A DNA stretch of 20,208 nt from a virus. Position 1 is the stretch's first letter. Every line of letters starts with the position of its first letter. Shown piece after piece: positions 15,214 through 20,208 of this stretch. A program made the position numbers and the translations under genes. The notes under the pieces were generated by a model. The model was not told the DNA's origin. It worked only from the letters and a program-made list of their open reading frames with translations, and made no database searches. The stretch covers positions 1 through 20,208 of IMG/VR virus record IMGVR_UViG_3300011261_000007. One strand, given 5' to 3'.

Positions 15214-15639
15214 TTATTCAGGCATGTCGGCAGGGGCAGCAGATGCGCTGTCCTTGTCAACATTAACAACAGGAGACACGCCGAAAGAACTACCGCAATT
15301 GGCAGCCATCTCTTTCACCTTGTCCAGACCAAGCAGCTTTGCAGCCTCGGCATCAATGCCTGGGTACTTTTCGCTGTTGCCCACAATCTCAGCGAACTTT
15401 TCGAGTTCAGCGGTTGATTGCGCGTTAATGGTTGCTTCAAGCCCTTCCAGTTTATCAGCGATTGGCTTGAGAGCATTCGCAACGACGCCGGCCAGAGCCT
15501 CGTCATTACCTGCGCCTTCGCCGTCACCTTCAACTGGGATAGCCTGAAGCTCGTTGTATTTCGCCAGAAGTTGCGCGTCATCAAGGTCATTGACCTCAAT
15601 ACCGGCTTCCTTCAGGGCGTTAACAATAGCTTCCTTCAT
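15214..15639 (-). CDS. Nested capsid scaffold protein (internal in-frame start)
   Basis: Within the protease gene an ATG at 15639 is preceded by AAAGGTGA (15651-15644) four bases upstream, a good ribosome site inside coding sequence. It would give a 141-residue protein made of the C-terminal part alone: a helical, acidic region (KEAIVNALKEAGIEVNDLDD, DKLEGLEATINAQSTAELEK) and a short tail rich in Ala and Pro. This arrangement parallels lambda C/Nu3, where the scaffold is translated from an internal start of the protease gene. The start is seen directly; the scaffold role is inferred. Confidence 0.6.
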   Translation of the reverse strand: MKEAIVNALKEAGIEVNDLDDAQLLAKYNELQAIPVEGDGEGAGNDEALAGVVANALKPIADKLEGLEATINAQSTAELEKFAEIVGNSEKYPGIDAEAAKLLGLDKVKEMAANCGSSFGVSPVVNVDKDSASAAPADMPE

Positions 15640-16560
15640 GGGATCACCTTTACAGTTGGTTTTGGGGGTAAATGTCACATTACGTTCCACTGGGATCGGA
15701 ATGCCGACAATCGTTACTCGGTCATCATCTAACCGATACGGCACTGAGAACAGTCCGCTCTCTGTGCTAAAAATCACCTCTTCGTCGTATAGCTCTTCAA
15801 TCCAGTGGACTGAACCGATAGCAGACCGCTCAAAGGCCTCCATCACCTCTTGGTGTCGCTGGGTGATCGATATGCCTTCTGCGTTGGTGCGATGATCGAC
15901 CACCTCATCAGGCTTCTTTTCGCTATTCAGGACGAATGTTTCAGTCTCGACCTTGTCGCCAGCCTCATTAACTGCCATGCCAACACCTTGCGACGGGGTG
16001 GCAGCTGCGACAGAGTCAAGCAGGATGGCGTCATGGTCAAAAACCATGTTATGGGCGATCCAGTCGTACTCATCACCAGCGGCGTTGGTCATTGCAGCAC
16101 CAAGCGGCTCAACCTCAAGGAAGATCCGTGTAGAGGTATGGATGGGGCGGGGATTGTCGTTTGTTTCAATCTCGTTGATCCGGTCAAGCAGACGAAGGCC
16201 TTTCTCGCTCTTCATGGCCTCCTGGACATTGATATATTTGTCAACGCGGATCCGATTCCCTTCCTTGACGACATTCTGGTTGAATGCGCCAGCATGGAAG
16301 TTGTGGATGGCTTCGGGGTCGCTTGCAGACAGGAAATTACCACCTGAGTCTGTCGGGTGCTCTACCGGGGCAAGGGTGCGCTCCAAGGTCATGAATGACT
16401 TGTCTATCTCATCAGCGGGATAGAGTCCGCCATTCATGACGATGTCATCTGGGAGGGTGTAGGAAGTAACGACGATATGCTCCACGCCGTCTATCGACTC
16501 CCTGCGGACGGCGTCGCGGTTAACTCTCGCGGCACATTGGATCATCTTACGTTTCATCAT
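15214..16560 (-). CDS. Prohead protease with C-terminal scaffold domain (DUF2213-like)
   Basis: This 448-residue protein has an N-terminal protease domain (about residues 1-290) and a C-terminal helical scaffold (about 308-448). The protease region shows the DUF2213-like pattern: DIVMNGGLYPADEID near 39-53, APVEHPTD near 64-71 with candidate catalytic His68, IHTSTRIF near 140-147 with candidate Ser143, and FDHDAILLD near 174-182. These belong to the herpes-protease-like prohead maturation family. ATG codons at 16560, 16557 and 16545 are possible starts; the first has only a weak GAG upstream. The gene lies between head morphogenesis and decoration/capsid genes. It would cleave the scaffold and possibly other head proteins inside the prohead. 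Catalytic residues are assigned by motif only. Confidence 0.8.
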   Translation of the reverse strand: MMKRKMIQCAARVNRDAVRRESIDGVEHIVVTSYTLPDDIVMNGGLYPADEIDKSFMTLERTLAPVEHPTDSGGNFLSASDPEAIHNFHAGAFNQNVVKEGNRIRVDKYINVQEAMKSEKGLRLLDRINEIETNDNPRPIHTSTRIFLEVEPLGAAMTNAAGDEYDWIAHNMVFDHDAILLDSVAAATPSQGVGMAVNEAGDKVETETFVLNSEKKPDEVVDHRTNAEGISITQRHQEVMEAFERSAIGSVHWIEELYDEEVIFSTESGLFSVPYRLDDDRVTIVGIPIPVERNVTFTPKTNCKGDPMKEAIVNALKEAGIEVNDLDDAQLLAKYNELQAIPVEGDGEGAGNDEALAGVVANALKPIADKLEGLEATINAQSTAELEKFAEIVGNSEKYPGIDAEAAKLLGLDKVKEMAANCGSSFGVSPVVNVDKDSASAAPADMPE

Positions 16561-16613
16561 AAGCTCGTATTATAGCCTCACTATTCCAGACAATACCACC
16601 AATCAACCCTAAA

Positions 16614-17558
16614 TCAAGCGGTTTTCTTGAAGAATGACCGCTCGGCCTTGATATCCTTCTGTGTTTCTGACTGTATCACATTTCCTGATGCGTCGATTAA
16701 TACTGATATTACGGAGCAAAGACAGTTGATTCGATTGGCTCCAGTATTCCACCATTGCTGCTGGTCTGCCGTCGTGTATGCGTTGCCGTGCCTTGCTGCG
16801 TGGGTTTCACGCGTTGTTGGCGTCAATGCCGACACATGGACCACCCCAGCTCTAAGCCCCGTCCTTTCTGCCATAAAATCAACGGAGTCAATTTTGGCGT
16901 CATTGTATGCCTTGTTGATCTCAGTCTCGGCAATGCGTTTTGCGCTCGACTTAGCCACGCCGAAACGCTCTGTAATGGCCTGCGATATTGCCGTAGGCGT
17001 ATCACCAGCCTGAATGCCCGCGTTTATCTGCTGGATAACCTGCGCCGATGTTCTGTCGCTGAGCGTCTTGATCTGCTGGTAATTTGACACATAGACGGCG
17101 TTGATCGTCTGGATATATTGCCTGGATGTCAAGACTTGCTCAATCGGCACCGTTGAAACGAATGGGTCAGTGATTGCCCCGGCAATAAGTGCGGCGGTGA
17201 TCAACTGGTTGGTGCGATTCACTTCTTCGGCGGTGCCTTGGCGATATGGCTGCTCGATATTATCTTTCCAATACCAATCAGGCGGCATACGGTCTTGCGA
17301 ATCTAGCAACTCCTCATTGAGTAGCGCACGGATAGCATCATCAAAGGCCTGCTGCTCTGCTGGAGTCAGTTGGTAATCATAGACAACCGTCTCGGCGTTT
17401 ACGATCTTCGTCTGAGTGCGGCGCTGTCGCGGGATGTCGCGGAGCATTGTCTTGACGCTGGCCTGCGCCCTGTTCAATCGCAGAGTTAATGCGCGAGTTC
17501 CTTTGTTACGGGCCTTATTCTGCCCTGTGGGGTCACTCTTCGTCTTCGCCATCGCCAA
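16614..17558 (-). CDS. Head morphogenesis protein (Mu F / SPP1 gp7-like)
   Basis: This 314-residue protein is a minor head protein, present in few copies and linked to the portal. The C-terminal Mu-F-like domain is clear: the AETEINKAYNDAK helix near 210-222, HVSALTPTTRETHAARHGN near 241-259, then QQQWWNTGANRINCLCSV near 266-283, with the conserved His, Trp and Cys pair. The N-terminus is basic. It starts at 17558 (ATG, or 17552), 26 bases inside the portal gene end, and is followed by a 53-base gap before the protease gene. SPP1 gp7 binds the portal and affects DNA ejection. The family call is confident. Confidence 0.87.
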   Translation of the reverse strand: MAMAKTKSDPTGQNKARNKGTRALTLRLNRAQASVKTMLRDIPRQRRTQTKIVNAETVVYDYQLTPAEQQAFDDAIRALLNEELLDSQDRMPPDWYWKDNIEQPYRQGTAEEVNRTNQLITAALIAGAITDPFVSTVPIEQVLTSRQYIQTINAVYVSNYQQIKTLSDRTSAQVIQQINAGIQAGDTPTAISQAITERFGVAKSSAKRIAETEINKAYNDAKIDSVDFMAERTGLRAGVVHVSALTPTTRETHAARHGNAYTTADQQQWWNTGANRINCLCSVISVLIDASGNVIQSETQKDIKAERSFFKKTA

Positions 17559-18921
17559 GCTCTTCGGTCATTAGGTCAGGCTCAATGTCAGGCTCAAATC
17601 CTGCCGCTTCCCTGATTTCCTCACCAGAGAATGGCGCATCACCGCCTGACTTGAACTGTCTTTCATTAACCGACGCCATCTTATCGGCGTTATCAAGGCG
17701 CTCTTCATCAGAGCGCGCAAGCAGGTCATCCCACACTACCGAGTAATCAGCTGATGGGAGAATTCCGTGCTTAATCGACCAATCTATGACAGATGATGTC
17801 ATGTCGGTAAGGAAATTCTCACGCCTTGACTGATTCCCAGCAAGGAAGCTGCTGCTATCCTCTCCACTTGCTAGCCTGCCGGTTTGCTGCCCGATCAGGA
17901 TAGTAGCCGGGGTCATTGGCTTTGTCCCTGCTGCAACGTCGTTCAGGGCGTTGGTGAAGAACTCTTTCGGATTGGCTAGAGACGATTCGAGCGTCTTGGC
18001 GTCCATACCTGGTGTCCATATGGCCCGCCTTGCCCGGTTGCGTGAGAACTCATCGAAGTGCTCGTTGAAGTCATCCAGCAAGCCTTTGTTCTGCGCGGCG
18101 CTCGACCCGTCCTTCAGGTCAAACACAATCGACTGTGCCGCGTTTTTGTAGAAGCCCTCACCACCGGCCCCTATAATCTTGCGCAAGTCCATCAGCGAGT
18201 TATAGACAGGCTCTAGCGCTGGTATTCCGTAGATAGACCCATCATCTGCACCCTCTGCGGCGATAACCACCCTGGATGCGTGGATCTTGATGGTTGTCTG
18301 CGTGTTCTCGTTTCTATTCCCTTCTACACTGCCCTGATACTGGAACATGATAGGCGCACCGAACGTCTCCGACATTGGGTCGCTATCGGATTCTGTAACC
18401 TCTAGCTGTGATTCATATAGGGGAATGATGTCGAATAACGCCGCCTCGCCTGGCAGTGTACCGTCAATAGGCTCCTCTGGATTCTTCCCGTCCTTAACCC
18501 TCATGTAAAGCCCGCCATACCGCCCAACGCGCTGGCGTAGGTCTAGGCCTTTCAGCCGCACCCATAACGGAATTCTGGCCTCCAGTTTGGCAAGCTCATT
18601 GGTGAACTTGTCGCCAGATTCGATAGTCGGCGGGGTAGACCACCCCGTATCAACCGGAAGCTCAACAACATTCTTGGCGATACCGAAACGGCGGTACATG
18701 TTCCAGAAATTGCCGAACTCTAGGCTTTCAGGGTATCCGTAATCGAGATAAACATTGTGGAGGGTGTCAGCGCCATCATATCCGCCAGACATGGCAGCGG
18801 CCATGCGGCCCCTCAGTCCGGTATCGGTGGCGTTAGTTACTGAGCTTTCCTTGATCTTGCCGATAATCTCATTAACTATGGCCTCTCTGTCTTCTTTCTG
18901 TTTGTCTTGGAAAGGCCACAT
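17533..18921 (-). CDS. Portal protein (DUF1073-like)
   Basis: This protein of about 462 residues forms the portal ring at the head vertex, through which DNA enters and leaves. It follows the terminase and precedes the Mu-F-like protein. It resembles DUF1073/HI1409-type portals: YRRFGIAKNVVELPVDTGW near the N-terminus, VGRYGGLYMRVKDG, IHASRVVIAAEG, YGIPALEPVYNSLMDL and ILIGQQTGRLASGEDSS in order. The C-terminus is acidic (DIEPDLMTEELGDGEDEE). I place the start at ATG 18921, one base after the terminase stop; an in-frame GTG at 18930 would add three residues and overlap the terminase. The DUF1073 family has also been given an anti-CBASS Acb1-like name in databases, but in this context a portal is far more likely. 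Confidence 0.85.
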   Translation of the reverse strand: MWPFQDKQKEDREAIVNEIIGKIKESSVTNATDTGLRGRMAAAMSGGYDGADTLHNVYLDYGYPESLEFGNFWNMYRRFGIAKNVVELPVDTGWSTPPTIESGDKFTNELAKLEARIPLWVRLKGLDLRQRVGRYGGLYMRVKDGKNPEEPIDGTLPGEAALFDIIPLYESQLEVTESDSDPMSETFGAPIMFQYQGSVEGNRNENTQTTIKIHASRVVIAAEGADDGSIYGIPALEPVYNSLMDLRKIIGAGGEGFYKNAAQSIVFDLKDGSSAAQNKGLLDDFNEHFDEFSRNRARRAIWTPGMDAKTLESSLANPKEFFTNALNDVAAGTKPMTPATILIGQQTGRLASGEDSSSFLAGNQSRRENFLTDMTSSVIDWSIKHGILPSADYSVVWDDLLARSDEERLDNADKMASVNERQFKSGGDAPFSGEEIREAAGFEPDIEPDLMTEELGDGEDEE

Positions 18922-18922
18922 A

Positions 18923-20170
18923 TTATCCACCCATTGCCATTTCTAGTAGTTCGCTTAACTGGGAGTCTACACCAGATAGCTCGGTTAGCACATACACGGC
19001 GGCATCCACCCTGTTTGGGGATTTGCCGTTAGACTTCTGTGTTACGGGGTCAAAGTCCATCATTTCATCGTCTACCTTTGTCAGCCCCGGCTTGTGGTGA
19101 ACCATGCCAAGCTCGTAAAGGCCGACGACAGGCTCAGCCCTTAGTGTCTTGCCCTTCTTCGCGGTAACCCTGAGAACCCGGCCAGTGAACCCGGCGTTTC
19201 TAAGGTTGCTCTCGCACATATCACCACCCTGGTTGGTTTCTATCAGCATGGCGTCTGCATTTGCCGTCTCATAGGCATGGATCGCAGCCTCGGCCCACTG
19301 GAGAGGCGATCCTTTGCGCGTGTAGTCAGCATCAAGGCTGTATTTCTTGCCCTCGTACTCACTGCCTACGATTATGCCGTGCTCATCCGATATCTCTGTG
19401 TTTGTCGTTGCAGGGTCAATGGAGACTATGGTGCGGATAGGGAGGCCACAATTAGCAGGCTCTCTCGCTTTCGCTATCAGCTTCTCAGTCCATAGGGCTG
19501 TTTCTTCGTCGCGCTTGATTGGCTTCTGCATGTACTGAGCTGCGAACTTGCGCCGATGACTCTTTAGCGCCACCTCATGCTTTTCATTGTGCTTGAACGG
19601 CCACAGCCAACCATCCGGCAGGCCGTGGGCTATCTCTATGCCGTGCGTGTACTCAGCTGGGTATTGCTCCTCGCTTTCAACAATCACAGGAAGGTTCAGG
19701 TGGTGCCACTTCTCACCAGACCCGCCTCTAAGGAGGTAGCCAGACAAGTCGTTCCAGTGGATCCGCTGCATTATCACTATGATCGGGATTGTCTCGATAG
19801 CCACCCGAGAGGCGATGGTTTCATTGTATGAGTTGTTTACCGACTCCCGTATCACCTCGGAATAGGCATCATCAGGCTTTACCGGGTCATCAATTACCAG
19901 CGCACCGGTGAACTTGCTGTAATCCATATGCCCGGCACGGAATCCGGTTACCTGCCCACCCGCTGACGTACCTGTTATCCCTCCGTTTTCCTCTGGCTCC
20001 CACAACTTCTTGCTGTCGGTGTCTCTATTGGCCGATACGGGCCACGTATCCTGAAAGACCTTCGTCTTCACTCTCCCACGGGTGGTGCGGGGGTTCTGCA
20101 TCACCCTCCGGACCGAGTATGCCAGCGGAACGGAGCGGGCCACCGCGGGCGCCCCCAGGCGCCGGCACAC
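18923..20170 (-). CDS. terL: Terminase large subunit, 5'-truncated (ATPase C-terminal half and nuclease)
   Basis: This is the packaging motor and headful/cos nuclease. Visible parts, numbered from the GTG at 20170: Walker B GALVIDDP (about 89-96, acidic Asp94-Asp95), coupling motif QRIHWNDLSGYL (135-146), and an RNase H-like nuclease with SIDPATTN (Asp252), LIETNQGGD (Glu311) and NRVDAAVY (Asp389). The Walker A (P-loop) and adenine-binding region are missing: the family is usually 450-550 residues, and the reading frame upstream is closed by TAG at 20173-20171. Sequence beyond about 20090 becomes very GC-rich and no longer resembles the family clearly. So the frame's apparent GTG start is probably an artefact of a disrupted or chimeric end, not the true start. 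Confidence 0.8.
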   Translation of the reverse strand: MCRRLGAPAVARSVPLAYSVRRVMQNPRTTRGRVKTKVFQDTWPVSANRDTDSKKLWEPEENGGITGTSAGGQVTGFRAGHMDYSKFTGALVIDDPVKPDDAYSEVIRESVNNSYNETIASRVAIETIPIIVIMQRIHWNDLSGYLLRGGSGEKWHHLNLPVIVESEEQYPAEYTHGIEIAHGLPDGWLWPFKHNEKHEVALKSHRRKFAAQYMQKPIKRDEETALWTEKLIAKAREPANCGLPIRTIVSIDPATTNTEISDEHGIIVGSEYEGKKYSLDADYTRKGSPLQWAEAAIHAYETANADAMLIETNQGGDMCESNLRNAGFTGRVLRVTAKKGKTLRAEPVVGLYELGMVHHKPGLTKVDDEMMDFDPVTQKSNGKSPNRVDAAVYVLTELSGVDSQLSELLEMAMGG

Positions 20171-20208
20171 CTACCCACACCAGGCCACCCCTGTCCTCTG
20201 CTCGCCCG

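Noticed and set aside
15850-16423. Plus-strand open frames of 156-165 codons opposite the protease gene
   Set aside because: They mirror codon structure of the minus-strand protease, have no recognisable motif, and have no promoter or ribosome site arrangement that would set them apart.
16569-16574. TATAAT on the minus strand just before the protease gene
   Set aside because: A perfect -10 box but with no credible -35 at 16-18 bases, and the predicted RNA would start right at the ATG at 16560. In a dense operon this is probably chance.
17533-18921. Portal gene as an anti-CBASS (Acb1-like) defence gene
   Set aside because: The DUF1073 family has carried that label, but here the gene sits between terminase and Mu-F-like head protein, has portal length, and no second nuclease-like domain was seen.

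Overview
The window holds the structural-gene operon of a contractile-tailed (myovirus-type) phage or prophage. Every supported gene lies on the minus strand, so transcription runs from high to low coordinates. Genes are packed with 1-26 base overlaps or very short gaps. Base composition is near 50% GC, and Shine-Dalgarno sites of the AGGAG type are common. This fits a phage of a Gram-negative, proteobacterium-like host, but nothing here fixes the host. No integrase, lysis, replication, tRNA or CRISPR features are visible, so lifestyle cannot be judged.

Head module, in transcription order (20.2 kb down to 13.4 kb): a 5'-truncated large terminase, portal protein, Mu-F/SPP1-gp7-type head morphogenesis protein, a prohead protease with a C-terminal scaffold that also looks independently translated from an internal start, a putative capsid decoration protein, the major capsid protein, and a 72-residue protein of unknown role. 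A strong intrinsic terminator follows at 13404-13434 and probably sets the head-to-tail expression ratio.

Connector module (13.4-9.8 kb): an unrecognised 372-residue probable virion protein, head-tail adaptor, head-closure protein, HK97-gp10-like tail completion protein, a tail-terminator-position protein carrying inserted beta modules, and a Mu gp38-like small protein.

Tail module (9.8 kb to the left edge): the order matches phage Mu: sheath, tube, assembly chaperone with a -1 frameshift extension, tape measure, gp43-like DNA-circularisation/LysM protein, gp44-like hub, gp45-like spike, gp46-like wedge protein and gp47/J-like wedge protein. Last comes a tail-tip protein running off the left edge. 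It joins a gp48/YmfQ-like anchor to a PKD-like segment and BspA/DUF285-type 25-residue repeats.

Points most worth a second look: (1) a repeat-phase break (75, 75, then 73 nt) that shifts the frame of the tail-tip protein; (2) a small beta module inserted twice in the J-like protein and, apparently in nested form, in the tail-terminator-position protein; (3) the chaperone frameshift, which lacks a canonical slippery heptamer; (4) the nested scaffold start; (5) the terminator between head and tail genes; (6) the right end of the window, about 75% GC with an in-frame stop where the terminase ATPase N-terminus should be, which suggests a chimeric or poor-quality contig end.
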